Shown: positions 46,077-55,567, counted from the first letter of the stretch. The stretch is 64,000 bases of DNA from Micromonospora siamensis (GCF_900090305.1 NZ_LT607751.1:4836001-4900000); one strand, 5' to 3'. Numbers and translations: made by a program. The notes: a model not told the origin generated them from the letters alone.

Positions 46077-47223
46077 TGGGCACCGTCTCCTGGGGAACCG
46101 CTTCCTTACGCCGGTCCTCGATCTCGGCGGCGCGCCGCCGGTTGGGCACGATGCCCTGCGGGCGGAAGATCATCATGACGATGATGACCAGGCCGAAGAT
46201 CAGGATCCGGTACTCGGAGGCGTTGAACTCCACTCCGATCAGACTCCCGGCGCCGCGCAGCCACTCCGGCAGGTACCAGGTGATGGCACCGCCGAGAATG
46301 GCGCCCTTGATGTTGCCGGCGCCGCCGAGGATGACCGCGGCCAGCACCAGGATGGAACTCTCCAGCACGAACTGGTCGGAGTTGATGAACGTCTGTTTTC
46401 CGGCGAACACCGCGCCGGTCAGGCCGGCCACCGCCGCGCCGATCGCGAACGCCCACAGCTTGTACTTGAAGGTCGGCACGCCCATGATCTCGGCGGCGTC
46501 CTCGTCCTCCCGGATTGCCACCCAGGCCCGGCCGACCCGGCTGTTGGCCAGGTTCCGGATCAGCACCAGCACCACCAGGATCAGCGTGAGCATCAGCCAG
46601 TAGTACGGCTTGGAGTCGGTCACCCCGAACAGCGGCTTGCCGTCCGAGCCGGTGCCCGGCGGGTGCGGGATCGCCGGGATGCCCCGCTGGCCCTGCATGA
46701 TCCCCTCGTTGCGGGCCGCGTAGAGGCGGATCATCTCGGCGAAGCCGAGCGTCACGATGGCCAGGTAGTCGCCGCGCAGCCGCAGCGTCGGACCACCGAG
46801 GATGACGCCGGAGACCATCGCGACCATCACCGCCAGCGGTACCGCCGCCAGCCACGGCCAGTTGGTGCCGAACCGGCTCTCCGGCGAGGTCAGCAACGCC
46901 ACCGTGTACGCACCGAGCGCGTAGAAGCCGAAGTAGCCCAGGTCGAGCAGGCCGGCGAAGCCGACCACCACGTTCAGGCCGACCGCCAGCAGGACGAAGA
47001 CCGAGGTGTCGAAGAGGACACCGGCGAAGTCCGAGCTGGTCGTGTAGAGGGCGAAGTACTTGCTGCCGATCGGAAAGCCCAGGTACTCGTAGAACCACCT
47101 GTTGGGCAGGACGTACAGGAAGACGATCAACGCCGCGATGGCGACCCAGCGGACCTGCTTGGGCATCGCCGCCCAGCGGGTCCTGATGCCCGTGGAGCGC
47201 TTGTCGTTCACGGTGGCGGTCAT
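46069..47223 (-). CDS. livM: Branched-chain amino-acid ABC transporter permease LivM
   Basis: A 384-residue permease with about ten membrane segments. GLNVVVGFAGLLDLGYFGFYALGAYTVALL and RNLANSRVGRAWVAIREDEDAAEIMGV (the EAA-like coupling loop) are typical of LivM. The N-terminus has an additional helix (VRWVAIAALIVFLYVLP). ATG 47223 has GGGAGGG upstream and overlaps the livH stop by 4 bp (ATGA). Confidence 0.95.
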   Translation of the reverse strand: MTATVNDKRSTGIRTRWAAMPKQVRWVAIAALIVFLYVLPNRWFYEYLGFPIGSKYFALYTTSSDFAGVLFDTSVFVLLAVGLNVVVGFAGLLDLGYFGFYALGAYTVALLTSPESRFGTNWPWLAAVPLAVMVAMVSGVILGGPTLRLRGDYLAIVTLGFAEMIRLYAARNEGIMQGQRGIPAIPHPPGTGSDGKPLFGVTDSKPYYWLMLTLILVVLVLIRNLANSRVGRAWVAIREDEDAAEIMGVPTFKYKLWAFAIGAAVAGLTGAVFAGKQTFINSDQFVLESSILVLAAVILGGAGNIKGAILGGAITWYLPEWLRGAGSLIGVEFNASEYRILIFGLVIIVMMIFRPQGIVPNRRRAAEIEDRRKEAVPQETVPNE

Positions 47224-48170
47224 GCGCGCGCCCTCCCGAGAGATTCGCCGAGCAGGCCCGTCGGGCGGAACATCAGCAGCACGATCAGCAGCACGAAGCC
47301 GGTGAAGTCCTTCCACTCGCCACCGAACAGGCCGGCGGCGTAGTTCTCCGCCAGGCCGAGCAGCAGGCCGCCGAGCAGCGCCCCGCGCAGGTTGCCGATG
47401 CCGCCGAGCACCGCGGCCGCGAAGGCCTTGAGCCCGAGCAGGAAGCCGACGTTGAACTTGGTGAAGCCGTACTTGACGTTCCACAGCAGGGCACCCACAC
47501 CGGCCATGATGCCGCCGAGGACGAAGACCAACAGGATCACCCGGTTCTTGTTGACCCCCATCAGGGCCGCCGTGTCGGCGTCCTGGGCCACGGCCCGGAT
47601 GCCCCGACCCAGTCGGCTGCGGTTCACGAACTGGTCCAGCCCGACCATCATCACCAGGGTGATGCCGAGGATCAGCAGCTGGAGATTGGTGACGTCGGCG
47701 CCGAAGACCGTGAAGAGGGTCTCCTGCGGGATCAGGGTCGGCATGCCGAACGGCGCCCGATCGGTGCCGATGCCGAAGGACTCGGCCAGCACGAACGACG
47801 CGCCGATCGCGGTGATGAGGAAGGCCAGCGGCGGCGCGTTGCGCCGGCGCAACGGCCGGTACGCCACCAACTCGACCGTCACCGCCGTCAGGGCGGAGGC
47901 CGCCGCCGCCACCACCAGGCCGGCGATGATCGCCACCAGCAGCGGCCCGAAGGCCGGGGCGGCGGAGTTCTGGTCGTAGCCGAGGAACTCCCAGGTCCAC
48001 AGGGCGGCGAAGGTGCCGACCATGAAGACCTCGGAGTGGGCAAAGTTGATCAGGCGCAGGACGCCGTAGACGAGGGTGTAACCGAGGGCCACGAGCGCGT
48101 AGATCGCGCCCTGTTCCAGCCCGGTGATGGTCAGCGTCGGGAAGTTCCCGAACAGCTCATCGAAGTTCAC
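47220..48170 (-). CDS. livH: Branched-chain amino-acid ABC transporter permease LivH
   Basis: A 316-residue permease with about eight helices. GLEQGAIYALVALGYTLVYGVLRLINFAHSEVFM is the LivH N-terminal signature and RGIRAVAQDADTAALMGVNKNRVI the coupling loop. The start is GTG 48170. It follows the binding-protein gene by 92 bp, in which a strong hairpin lies. Confidence 0.95.
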   Translation of the reverse strand: MNFDELFGNFPTLTITGLEQGAIYALVALGYTLVYGVLRLINFAHSEVFMVGTFAALWTWEFLGYDQNSAAPAFGPLLVAIIAGLVVAAAASALTAVTVELVAYRPLRRRNAPPLAFLITAIGASFVLAESFGIGTDRAPFGMPTLIPQETLFTVFGADVTNLQLLILGITLVMMVGLDQFVNRSRLGRGIRAVAQDADTAALMGVNKNRVILLVFVLGGIMAGVGALLWNVKYGFTKFNVGFLLGLKAFAAAVLGGIGNLRGALLGGLLLGLAENYAAGLFGGEWKDFTGFVLLIVLLMFRPTGLLGESLGRARA

Positions 48171-48200
48171 GTGAGGGCTCCAACTGTGCGGCCAAACAGT

Positions 48201-48227
48201 GCGGCCGGGAGGATGACTCCCGGCCGC
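48201..48227 (-). terminator. Attenuating hairpin between livJ and livH
   Basis: GCGGCCGGGAG (48201-48211) pairs perfectly with CTCCCGGCCGC (48217-48227) around a 5-nt loop. It has no T-run. In binding-protein-dependent operons such a hairpin commonly lets the binding protein be made in excess over the permease; that role is inferred. Confidence 0.65.
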
Positions 48228-48262
48228 GCCGTCTGGTATCCCTGCCGGGACCGGTGATCCGG

Positions 48263-49429
48263 TCAGGCCTTCGGGATCTCGATGTCCGGGACGACCTTGC
48301 CCGCGTTCACCTTGAACGCCCAGACGATCACCTGCGCCGGGTCCAGCTCACCGTTGGACTCGAACTTGTAGGTGACGCCGGTGGCGCCGCCGGCCTTGTT
48401 GTAGCCGTTGACGAAGTTCAGCAGGTCGCCACGGGTCGACTTACCGTCCTTGATGCCCTCGAGGAAGATCTTGGTGATGTCGTACGAGACGTCGGCGTAG
48501 GTGCCCGGCTCGGCGTTGTCGAACGCGGCCTTGTAGTCGGTGACGAAGGTGCCCTTGGCCGCGGTGGCCGGGGCGCAGGGGCAGGTGAGGATGGTGCCCT
48601 CGGCGACCTGCTCGCCGGCGACCTTGATGAAGTTGGCGTCGTTCACGCCGTCGCCGGCGATCATGGTGCCCTTCCAGCCGGCGCCCTTGAGCTGCTTGAG
48701 CAGCAGGCCCGCCTCGGTGTAGTAGCCACCGAAGAAGAGCGCGGTCGCGCCACTGCCGACGATCTTGGTGACGACGGCGGAGAAGTTGGTCTGCTTGACC
48801 TGGATCTTGTCCTCGCCCGCCACGGTGCCGAGGACCTTCTTGACCTCGTCCACCAGGCCCGCGCCGTACGCCGACTGGTCGTCGACGACGTACACCTTCT
48901 CGGCCTTCAGCACGTCCTTGATGTAACGACCGGCGGCCGGGCCCTGCGAGGTGTCGTTACCGACGCCCCGGTGGAAGATCTTCCAGCCCTTGGTGCTCAG
49001 GCTCGGACGGGTCGCCGACGGGGTGATGATCGGCAGACCGGCCTCGTCGAAGATCGGGTCGGCCACCTCGGACTCACCGGAGAACGCCGGGCCGATGATG
49101 CCGACGACCTTCTGGTCACCGACGGCCTGCTGCGCCAGCGACGGAGCCTTGGCCGGGTCACCCTGCGAGTCGTACTCGGTCAGGTTGACCTTGCAGTCCG
49201 CGTTGTCCTTGTTGTACTGGTCGATGGCCAGCTTGGTGCCGTTGCGCATGTGGATACCGAGACCCGCGGCGTCACCGGTCAGGGGGCCGAAGAAACCGAT
49301 CTTCAGATCGCAGGCGGCCGAGCTGCCGCCGCCCTCGCTACCACTGTCGGCCTTACACGCGGCGGCGCCGCTGATAACGAGCGCGCTGATGGCCACGCCA
49401 CCGAGCACCCGTGCGAGCTTCTGCCTCAC
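48263..49429 (-). CDS. livJ: Branched-chain amino-acid substrate-binding lipoprotein
   Basis: A 388-residue lipoprotein that captures the ligand outside the membrane. The lipobox ends at Cys25 (LVISGAAAC), then a Ser/Gly linker. IGFFGPLTGDAAGLGIHMRNG and VVGIIGPAFSGESEVADPIFDEAGLPIITPSA are the Leu/Ile/Val-binding family motifs. GTG 49429 has GGAGGAGGG upstream. It is first in livJHMGF. No strong promoter is obvious in the 280-bp gap before it. Confidence 0.94.
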   Translation of the reverse strand: MRQKLARVLGGVAISALVISGAAACKADSGSEGGGSSAACDLKIGFFGPLTGDAAGLGIHMRNGTKLAIDQYNKDNADCKVNLTEYDSQGDPAKAPSLAQQAVGDQKVVGIIGPAFSGESEVADPIFDEAGLPIITPSATRPSLSTKGWKIFHRGVGNDTSQGPAAGRYIKDVLKAEKVYVVDDQSAYGAGLVDEVKKVLGTVAGEDKIQVKQTNFSAVVTKIVGSGATALFFGGYYTEAGLLLKQLKGAGWKGTMIAGDGVNDANFIKVAGEQVAEGTILTCPCAPATAAKGTFVTDYKAAFDNAEPGTYADVSYDITKIFLEGIKDGKSTRGDLLNFVNGYNKAGGATGVTYKFESNGELDPAQVIVWAFKVNAGKVVPDIEIPKA

Positions 49430-49709
49430 GGCTCGTACCCTCCTCCGTCCGAAGGCCCGGACCACCCAGCGCAGATTGGACCTTGCGAGGGTTGGCCGGA
49501 CCGACCGCGATCCCGGTCTGGGCCGGGACGTTATCCCACCGGCGGGTCACGCCGGAATACCTGCGAACCGGGGTTGACCTAACCGTTACGTTGAGTGGCC
49601 GCATCGACGGAGATGCTGTAACACGCGCTCTCAGGCAACGGGAAAATCGGGGATCCGACACGTGCCGGAAACAACGGAGAGCGACAATTCTCGGCCGCCC
49701 GCGGCCACC

Positions 49710-50906
49710 TCACCCGGCCGGCAGCCGCGCCGTCCAGACGCCGCCGCCCGCACCGCCGTCGACCAGCAGCAGCACCCGGTCACCCGCACCGGCCAGCGCC
49801 ACCGTCGCGTCCGCACCCGCCGGCAGCGCCACCGGTGCCCGACGACCCGACCAGTCGTCACCGTCCGTGGTGAACCACAGCGACGCCGCGCCGTCCGACC
49901 CGGCCACCAGCGCCCCACCGGCCACCGCCGCCAGGCCGAGCACCCGGGGCGGCGCCCCACCGGTCGCGCGGCCGAACCCACCCGCCGCCCGCCAGCCGCC
50001 CGCACCACCCACCCAGGACCCGAAGCCGGCGCCGCGCCGCCCGACCGCCACCACCCGCTCCCCCACCGGCACCACCCGTTGCAGGTCCTCCGGGACCCCG
50101 TCGGTGGAGAGCACCTGCCGCCGCCAGCCCCGACCGTCCGCCGAGGTCCACACCGCCGGATCGACGTCCGCACGGCCCGCCGGCAGCACCGAACCCACCA
50201 GCAGCCAACCCTGCGGCACCGCGGCGGCGTCCGCCGCCCACGGCCGGCCCGCCCCGTCCACCGCCAGTCCGGGTACGCCGCTGACCAGGCGGAAATCGGT
50301 CGCGTCCGGGGACAGCCAGGCCGCCGCCCCGGTCGCCCGGTTGCCCGCGATCAGCCAGCCCCGCGGACCACCGACGATCCGGCCCACGTTCACCGCGTCC
50401 GGGCCGCCGAACAGCTCGAACTCGGCCGGCACCTCCACCAGGGAGCCGTCGGCGGCCTGCCGCCAGCCGCTCACCCGCGGATTGCCGTGCACGCCACCGC
50501 TCTTCGCCCCCACCGCCGCGATCCGACCGCCCCGACAGCCCACCGCGGCCAGCACGTTCTCCGCCCCGTACGGCGACCGGGCGGTCAGCCGCAGCGGCGT
50601 CCACGTCGAGGCGTCCGGGCTGCTCCAAGCCGCCGGACGGGTCGCGCCGGCAGGGTCGGCGAGGGCGCCCACCACGTACCAGCGGCCGGCGCAGGCCACC
50701 GCGTCGCGCGGCATCACCCGCCCGGCCGAGGCGGGCGGCGGCGGAAGGTTCGAGGGCCGCCAGTCCAGCGGTGCCGCCGGCGCCGATTCGGCCCGCGGTG
50801 GCGATCCGCCGCCCGGCGGGGACGGCGACGACCGGCCGTCCGGCACGCAGCCCGACACCAGCCCGGCGAGCAGGCCGAGCGCCACGATCGCACGACGGAC
50901 GGGCAC
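49710..50906 (-). CDS. Beta-propeller-like lipoprotein of unknown function
   Basis: A 398-residue lipoprotein with lipobox at Cys20 (GLLAGLVSGC) and a Pro/Ser-rich linker to about 55. The rest is a run of ~45-residue Trp/Gly-rich repeats (AWSSPDASTWTPLRLT; AWLSPDATDFRLV; VWTSADGRGWRRQVL; LWFTTDGDDWSG), the pattern of sialidase-like (BNR/Asp-box) propeller blades, here as S-x-D-G/A-x-x-W boxes. The function is unknown; a carbohydrate- or ligand-binding role on the cell surface is inference. The GTG start at 50906 is conventional. Confidence 0.8.
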   Translation of the reverse strand: MPVRRAIVALGLLAGLVSGCVPDGRSSPSPPGGGSPPRAESAPAAPLDWRPSNLPPPPASAGRVMPRDAVACAGRWYVVGALADPAGATRPAAWSSPDASTWTPLRLTARSPYGAENVLAAVGCRGGRIAAVGAKSGGVHGNPRVSGWRQAADGSLVEVPAEFELFGGPDAVNVGRIVGGPRGWLIAGNRATGAAAWLSPDATDFRLVSGVPGLAVDGAGRPWAADAAAVPQGWLLVGSVLPAGRADVDPAVWTSADGRGWRRQVLSTDGVPEDLQRVVPVGERVVAVGRRGAGFGSWVGGAGGWRAAGGFGRATGGAPPRVLGLAAVAGGALVAGSDGAASLWFTTDGDDWSGRRAPVALPAGADATVALAGAGDRVLLLVDGGAGGGVWTARLPAG

Positions 50907-50968
50907 GCCTCGATGCTATCGACGCGCGCCGCTGCGCGACGCCCCGCGAACGGGTACGCCTCCGCCGG

Positions 50969-51589
50969 TCAGGCGGTCGGCTGGGCCACCTCGCCGCCGG
51001 CGGTCTCGGCGAGGATCCGCTCGGCGACCTCCTTCATGGTCATCCGGTGGTCCATCGCGGTGCGCTGGATCCACTTGAACGCCTGCGGCTCGGTCATCCC
51101 GTAGGTCGTCATGAGCGCGCCCTTGGCCCGCTCGACGGTCTTACGGATCTCCAGGCGGTCGGTCAGGCCGGCGACCTCCGCCTCAAGCGCGGCGATCTCC
51201 GAGTAGCGGGACAGCGCGATCTCCACCGCCGGCACCAAGTCGCTCTTCTGGAACGGCTTCACGAGATAGGCCATCGCGCCGGCCGCCCGGGCGCGCTCGA
51301 CCAGGTCACGCTGGCTGAACGCGGTCAGGATGATCACCGGGGCGATCCGGGCGCCGGCGATCCGCTCGGCGGCGGCCAGCCCGTCCATGATCGGCATCTT
51401 GATGTCGAGGATGACCAGATCCGGCTTCAGCTCCTCGGCCAGCCGGACGGCGGTCTCGCCGTCGCCGGCCTCGCCGACGACCTCGTAACCCTCCTCGACC
51501 AGCATCTCGGCCAGGTCCAGTCGGATCAGCGCCTCGTCCTCGGCGATCAGTACGCGCCTGCGCTCGGCATCCGTCTGCGTCTCGGCCAC
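50969..51589 (-). CDS. pdtaR: PdtaR-type ANTAR response regulator
   Basis: A 206-residue response regulator that acts by RNA antitermination, not DNA binding. The receiver has Asp62 (LVILDIKMP) and the invariant Lys in YLVKPF. The C-terminal ANTAR domain (about 140-195: RKTVERAKGALMTTYGMTEPQAFKWIQRTAMDHRM) carries conserved Lys, Ala and Trp positions. It matches mycobacterial PdtaR and its place near polA/rpsA. The partner kinase PdtaS is not in the window. The GTG start is at 51589. Confidence 0.93.
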   Translation of the reverse strand: MAETQTDAERRRVLIAEDEALIRLDLAEMLVEEGYEVVGEAGDGETAVRLAEELKPDLVILDIKMPIMDGLAAAERIAGARIAPVIILTAFSQRDLVERARAAGAMAYLVKPFQKSDLVPAVEIALSRYSEIAALEAEVAGLTDRLEIRKTVERAKGALMTTYGMTEPQAFKWIQRTAMDHRMTMKEVAERILAETAGGEVAQPTA

Positions 51590-51670
51590 GAGCCACTCCC
51601 ACCATCGATCCCGGCACGGCTACCACCCATGCTCCCGCATGAGCCTAGTCGGGTACAGTTGCGGCAACTC

Positions 51671-51753
51671 GCCGGGATGGTGGAACGGAATACACGGAAG
51701 TCTCAAACACTTCTGCCCGAAAGGGCTTGCGGGTTCGAGTCCCGCTCCCGGCA
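51671..51753 (+). tRNA. tRNA-Leu (CAA anticodon)
   Basis: An 83-nt class II tRNA. The acceptor arm GCCGGGA pairs with TCCCGGC; the anticodon stem GAAGT/ACTTC encloses CTCAAAC, giving anticodon CAA, which reads UUG. The long variable arm GCCC-GAAA-GGGC is the leucine mark, and the T-arm is GCGGG-TTCGAGT-CCCGC. CCA is not encoded. TACAGT at 51654-51659 is a possible -10. Confidence 0.94.
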
Positions 51754-51767
51754 CTTCTGTCATACAC

Positions 51768-52535
51768 ATGTTCGATGATGCCCTCGTGCATCCACCCGAG
51801 ATGCGGGCTCGCGCCCGCGCCCTTCGCGCCCGGGGCCACAACATCCGTTCGGTGGCCCGCTCCCTCTCTTTGCCGTACACCACGGTCTGGCACTGGTGCG
51901 TCGACCGACCCGAGCCCGCCGTCTTCGGCAGCGCTGTCCGCTGCTTTCGGTGTCGGCCGGAGCAGGAGGCACCACCCGACCCGGCGGCCTACGCGTATCT
52001 GCTCGGCCTCTATCTGGGAGACGGCCATCTGGTCACCACCGACCGGGTACCGGTCCTGCGGATCTACTGCGCCGACGCCTGGCCCGGGCTGATCGATGCC
52101 TGTGACGAGGCGATGCGGGCCGTGCTCGCGAACAAGGTCCAGCGGATCCAGAAGCAGGGCTGCGTCGCGGTGCAGAGCACCGCAAGCCATTGGCCCTGCC
52201 TGCTCCCGCAACACGGACCGGGCAAGAAGCACCGCCGCCCGATCGTGCTGACCGACTGGCAGCGCGAGATCCTTTCGGCGCATCCGGGCCACTTCCTCCG
52301 CGGCCTCTTCCACTCCGACGGCTGCCGATTCAGCAACCGGGTGGTCACCCGGGGCAAGGAGTACGTCTATCCCCGCTACATGTTTTCCAACCGGTCCATG
52401 GACATCATGGGCCTCTGCCAGTGGGCCCTCGACCTGCTGGGCATCGCCTGGCGGATGAACCTGCCGTGGTCCCTGTCGGTGGCTCGTCGGAAGGCGGTCG
52501 CCGCCCTCGACCAGCATGTCGGCCCCAAGTCCTGA
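51768..52535 (+). CDS. HTH-LAGLIDADG protein (homing-endonuclease-like)
   Basis: A 255-residue protein with two LAGLIDADG-like motifs, LLGLYLGDG (78-86) and LRGLFHSDG (177-185), each with the catalytic acidic residue preserved. An N-terminal helix-turn-helix (about 13-45: RARALRARGHNIRSVARSLSLPYTTVWHWC) suggests sequence-specific targeting. Proteins of this shape are scattered in actinomycetes as free-standing ORFs; whether they cut DNA or regulate is unsettled. It begins 15 bp after tRNA-Leu and is not inside an intron or intein. The ATG at 51768 lacks a ribosome site; GTG 51786 is an alternative. Confidence 0.78.
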   Translation: MFDDALVHPPEMRARARALRARGHNIRSVARSLSLPYTTVWHWCVDRPEPAVFGSAVRCFRCRPEQEAPPDPAAYAYLLGLYLGDGHLVTTDRVPVLRIYCADAWPGLIDACDEAMRAVLANKVQRIQKQGCVAVQSTASHWPCLLPQHGPGKKHRRPIVLTDWQREILSAHPGHFLRGLFHSDGCRFSNRVVTRGKEYVYPRYMFSNRSMDIMGLCQWALDLLGIAWRMNLPWSLSVARRKAVAALDQHVGPKS

Positions 52536-52608
52536 GCCGGGCCGGGAACGGAAACGGTCGCCGGCCACGTGCCACAGGAGTCGGCCGGCACGCGCGGCCC
52601 GACCCGGG

Positions 52609-53769
52609 TCAGATCGCGGCGAGCGCCCGCGCCAGATCCGCCCGCAGGTCCTCCGGGTCCTCCAGCCCGACCGACACCCGCAGCAGCCCGCCACAGGGCT
52701 TCGCCTCCCCCTCGACCGGCCGGTGGGTCAGCGACGCCGGATGCTGGATCAGCGTGTCCACCCCGCCGAGCGACACCGCGTGGGTGATCAGCGCGCAGCC
52801 GTTCGCCACGGCGGCCGCAGCGGGCACGCCGCCGCGTACCTCGAAGGCGAGCAGGCTGCCGGTGCCGGACATCTGCCGGCCGACCAGCCCGGCCGGGTCG
52901 GCGACGCTGGGGTGGTGGACCCGTTCGACGGCCGGGTGGCCGGCGAGCCAGGCGGCGAGCTTCTCGGCGCCGGCCTGCTGGGCGCGGACCCGCAGCGGCA
53001 GGGTCTGCAGGCCGCGGTGCAGCAGGTACGCGCCGAGCGGGTGCAGGACGGCGCCGGTGACGGCGCGGACCTGGCGGAGTCGGGCGGCCCAGCCGGCGTC
53101 GCAGGCGATCACGCCGGCGAGCACGTCGCCGTGGCCGCCGATGCTCTTGGTGGCGCTGTGCAGCACGAGCGCGGCGCCGTGGCGGGCCGGCTGCTGGAGC
53201 ACGGGGGTGGCGACGGTGTTGTCGACCAGCAGTGGGACGTCGCCGGCGGCCTCGGCGAGGGCGGCGAGGTCGACCAGGTCGAGGGTGGGGTTGGCGGGGG
53301 TCTCGACGATCACCAGGGCGGTGTCCGGGCGCACGGCGGCGGCCACCTCGTCGGGGCGGGCCCAGCTGACCTCGGTGCCGAGCAGGCCGGTGGCGAGCAC
53401 GTGGTCGGTGCCGCCGTAGAGGGGGCGGACGGCGACGACGTGCCGCTTGCCGTCGCGGGTGGCGGCGAGCAGGGCGGCGGTGAGGGCGGCCATGCCGCTG
53501 GCGAAGGCGACGGCGTCGGTGGTGCCCTCGAGCTCGGCGAGGGCGGTCTCGAAGCGGGCCACGGTGGGGTTCCAGAGCCGCTGGTAGACGGCGCTGGTGC
53601 CGTCGGCGGGGAGGGTGCCGCCGGTGGCGAGCAGTTCGTACGCGTCGCCGCCGGCGTCGACCGAGGGCAGCGGGTTGGTGGTGGAGAGGTCGATGGGCGG
53701 CACGTGGACCCCGAGGGCGGACAGGTCGTCGCGTCCGGCGTGCACGGCTCGGGTGTCCAGGGTCGTCAT
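52609..53769 (-). CDS. Trans-sulfuration PLP enzyme (cystathionine gamma-synthase/lyase family)
   Basis: A 386-residue fold-type I PLP enzyme of sulfur amino-acid metabolism. Lys208 in LHSATKSIGG binds PLP; VETPANP, the cofactor Asp in LLVDNTVATP, and the C-terminal Arg region LLRVSVGLEDPEDL complete the family pattern. Whether it makes or breaks cystathionine or acts on methionine is not decidable. The ATG at 53769 has no strong ribosome site. It faces an AsnC regulator, its likely controller. Confidence 0.93.
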   Translation of the reverse strand: MTTLDTRAVHAGRDDLSALGVHVPPIDLSTTNPLPSVDAGGDAYELLATGGTLPADGTSAVYQRLWNPTVARFETALAELEGTTDAVAFASGMAALTAALLAATRDGKRHVVAVRPLYGGTDHVLATGLLGTEVSWARPDEVAAAVRPDTALVIVETPANPTLDLVDLAALAEAAGDVPLLVDNTVATPVLQQPARHGAALVLHSATKSIGGHGDVLAGVIACDAGWAARLRQVRAVTGAVLHPLGAYLLHRGLQTLPLRVRAQQAGAEKLAAWLAGHPAVERVHHPSVADPAGLVGRQMSGTGSLLAFEVRGGVPAAAAVANGCALITHAVSLGGVDTLIQHPASLTHRPVEGEAKPCGGLLRVSVGLEDPEDLRADLARALAAI

Positions 53770-53828
53770 GCCCGGAAGCGTCGAACATGAGCCGCGCAGA
53801 GGGCAACAGATCCGTAGAAGATTCTCAG

Positions 53829-53834
53829 TAGGGT
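53829..53834 (+). promoter_or_regulatory. Leaderless -10 box (TAGGGT) for the AsnC gene
   Basis: TAGGGT lies 6 nt before the GTG at 53841. A partial dyad ATTCTC/GAGAAT (53821 and 53856 region) flanks it and could be the Lrp/AsnC operator. Confidence 0.42.
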
Positions 53835-53840
53835 CTTTCG

Positions 53841-54350
53841 GTGGAAGGATGTTCGGAGAATGATGGCGGGATGCCCCTCGCACCGAACGATGTGCGGCCC
53901 TTCGCCGGCCTGGACGACGTCGACCGCGCGATCCTCACCGAGCTGGCCGTGGACGGCCGCCTGCCGAACAACGCCCTCGCCGAACGGGTGGGGGTGGCCC
54001 CGTCGACCTGCCTGACCCGGACCCGCGCGCTGCGCGAGTGCGGGGCGATCCGCGGGATCCACGCCGAGGTGGATCCGGCCGCCGTGGGGCTGCCGTTGCA
54101 GGCGCTGGTCTCGGTCCGGTTGACCGCGCACGAGCGGGCGGCGGTGGACGCGTTCCGGGCCCGGTCGGTGCGGCTGCCCGGGGTGGTGTCGGTGTTCCAC
54201 GTGGCCGGCGCGGAGGACTACGTGCTGCACGTGCGGGCCGCGTCCGGTGACGCGCTGCGCGACTTCGTGCTGGACCACCTGGCGGTGGATCCGGTGGTGC
54301 AGCACACCCAGACGAGTCTGATCTTCGAGCAGGCCCGCGGCATGGGCTGA
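53841..54350 (+). CDS. Lrp/AsnC family transcriptional regulator
   Basis: A 169-residue regulator. The helix-turn-helix reads DDVDRAILTELAVDGRLPNNALAERVGVAPSTCLTRTRAL; the RAM domain follows with VSVFHVAGAEDYVLHVRAAS. It divergently faces the trans-sulfuration enzyme and probably controls it in response to an amino acid. The start is GTG 53841, set by the adjacent -10 box; ATG 53871 is an alternative closer to the conserved region. Confidence 0.87.
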   Translation: MEGCSENDGGMPLAPNDVRPFAGLDDVDRAILTELAVDGRLPNNALAERVGVAPSTCLTRTRALRECGAIRGIHAEVDPAAVGLPLQALVSVRLTAHERAAVDAFRARSVRLPGVVSVFHVAGAEDYVLHVRAASGDALRDFVLDHLAVDPVVQHTQTSLIFEQARGMG

Positions 54351-54434
54351 CCCGGGTGCCTCGATGTGACGTGGCCGGTGGCCGGAACAATTCGGGCGTG
54401 GGCGACGTTGGCCCGACGTGTGATCGACGTACCG

Positions 54435-55427
54435 ATGTCTGTCCTCGACCTTGCCCCGGTCGCCGCCGCCGGCTCCGCCGGTGAGGCGCTGCGGCACACC
54501 ACCGAGCTGGCCCGACGTACCGAGGAGCTGGGCTACCGGCGCTTCTGGGTGGCCGAGCACCACAACATGCCGGCCATCGCGTCCTCCGCGCCGGCGGTGC
54601 TCCTCGCCCACCTGGCCGCCAACACGAGCACCATCCGGCTCGGGTCGGGCGGGGTGATGCTGCCCAACCACGCCCCGCTGGTGGTGGCCGAGCAGTTCGG
54701 CACCCTGGAGGCGCTGCACCCGGGCCGGATCGACCTGGGTATCGGCCGCGCCCCGGGCACCGACCAGGTGACCGCGCTGGCGCTGCGCCGGACCATGGAA
54801 GGGCTGTCGGCGGAGGGTTTCCCACGCGAGCTGGCGGACCTGATGAACTACTTCAGCGGCGATCAGCAGGGCCCGATCACCGCGTCGCCGGGGCTGGGCC
54901 AGTCCCCCGCGGTGTGGCTGCTGGGCTCCAGCGGGTTCAGCGCCCAGCTGGCCGGCCTGCTCGGCCTGCCGTTCTCGTTCGCGCACCACTTCAGCGCGCA
55001 GAACACCCTGCCCGCGTTGCAGCTCTACCGGCAGAGCTTCCGGCCGTCGCAGTGGCTGGACCGGCCGTACGCGATGGTCGCGGTCAACGCGGTCTGCGCC
55101 GAGACCGACGAGCGGGCCGAGTGGCTGGCCGGCCCGAGCGGGCTGTCCTTCCTGAAACTGCGCTCGGGCCGTCCCGAGCCGCTGGCCTCGCCGGAGGAGG
55201 CGGCGGCGTACCCGTACACCGACGTCGAGCGGGAGTTCGTCGAGGGCAGGCGGTTCGGTCAGGCGCTCGGTTCGCCGCAGACGGTGGCCCGGCAGCTCGG
55301 TGAGCTGGTGGAGCGGACCGGCGCGGACGAGCTGATGCTCACCACGATGGTGTACGACGTGGCCGACCGGGTCCGCTCCTTCGAGCTGGTCGCCGAGCAC
55401 GTCGCCGGTGGATCGCTGCGCCGGTGA
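54435..55427 (+). CDS. LLM-class (luciferase-like) flavin oxidoreductase, MsnO8-type
   Basis: A 330-residue TIM-barrel flavoprotein. The start [45 protein letters not shown] and the conserved [42 protein letters not shown] are signatures of the LLM/MsnO8 family that uses FMNH2 or F420. The substrate is unknown. The ATG at 54435 is used; GTG 54420 and GTG 54366 are in-frame alternatives. A strong terminator lies 140 bp downstream. Confidence 0.88.
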   Translation: MSVLDLAPVAAAGSAGEALRHTTELARRTEELGYRRFWVAEHHNMPAIASSAPAVLLAHLAANTSTIRLGSGGVMLPNHAPLVVAEQFGTLEALHPGRIDLGIGRAPGTDQVTALALRRTMEGLSAEGFPRELADLMNYFSGDQQGPITASPGLGQSPAVWLLGSSGFSAQLAGLLGLPFSFAHHFSAQNTLPALQLYRQSFRPSQWLDRPYAMVAVNAVCAETDERAEWLAGPSGLSFLKLRSGRPEPLASPEEAAAYPYTDVEREFVEGRRFGQALGSPQTVARQLGELVERTGADELMLTTMVYDVADRVRSFELVAEHVAGGSLRR

Positions 55428-55567
55428 CGCAGGTCACGCCGCTCTGAGCGGCCGAAACACGGGCTTCATAACGGCGTCACCCGCGCGACGCGTGGGACGA
55501 CTAACTTTGTCCTCGGTGGTGGTACGGCATTCCCGGTCGGGACGGGTCGGGGATGCCGCGGTGTGGT

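Noticed and set aside
51671..52535. Integrated element at tRNA-Leu
   Set aside because: No duplicated tRNA 3' end or integrase was found downstream; only the LAGLIDADG gene is present.
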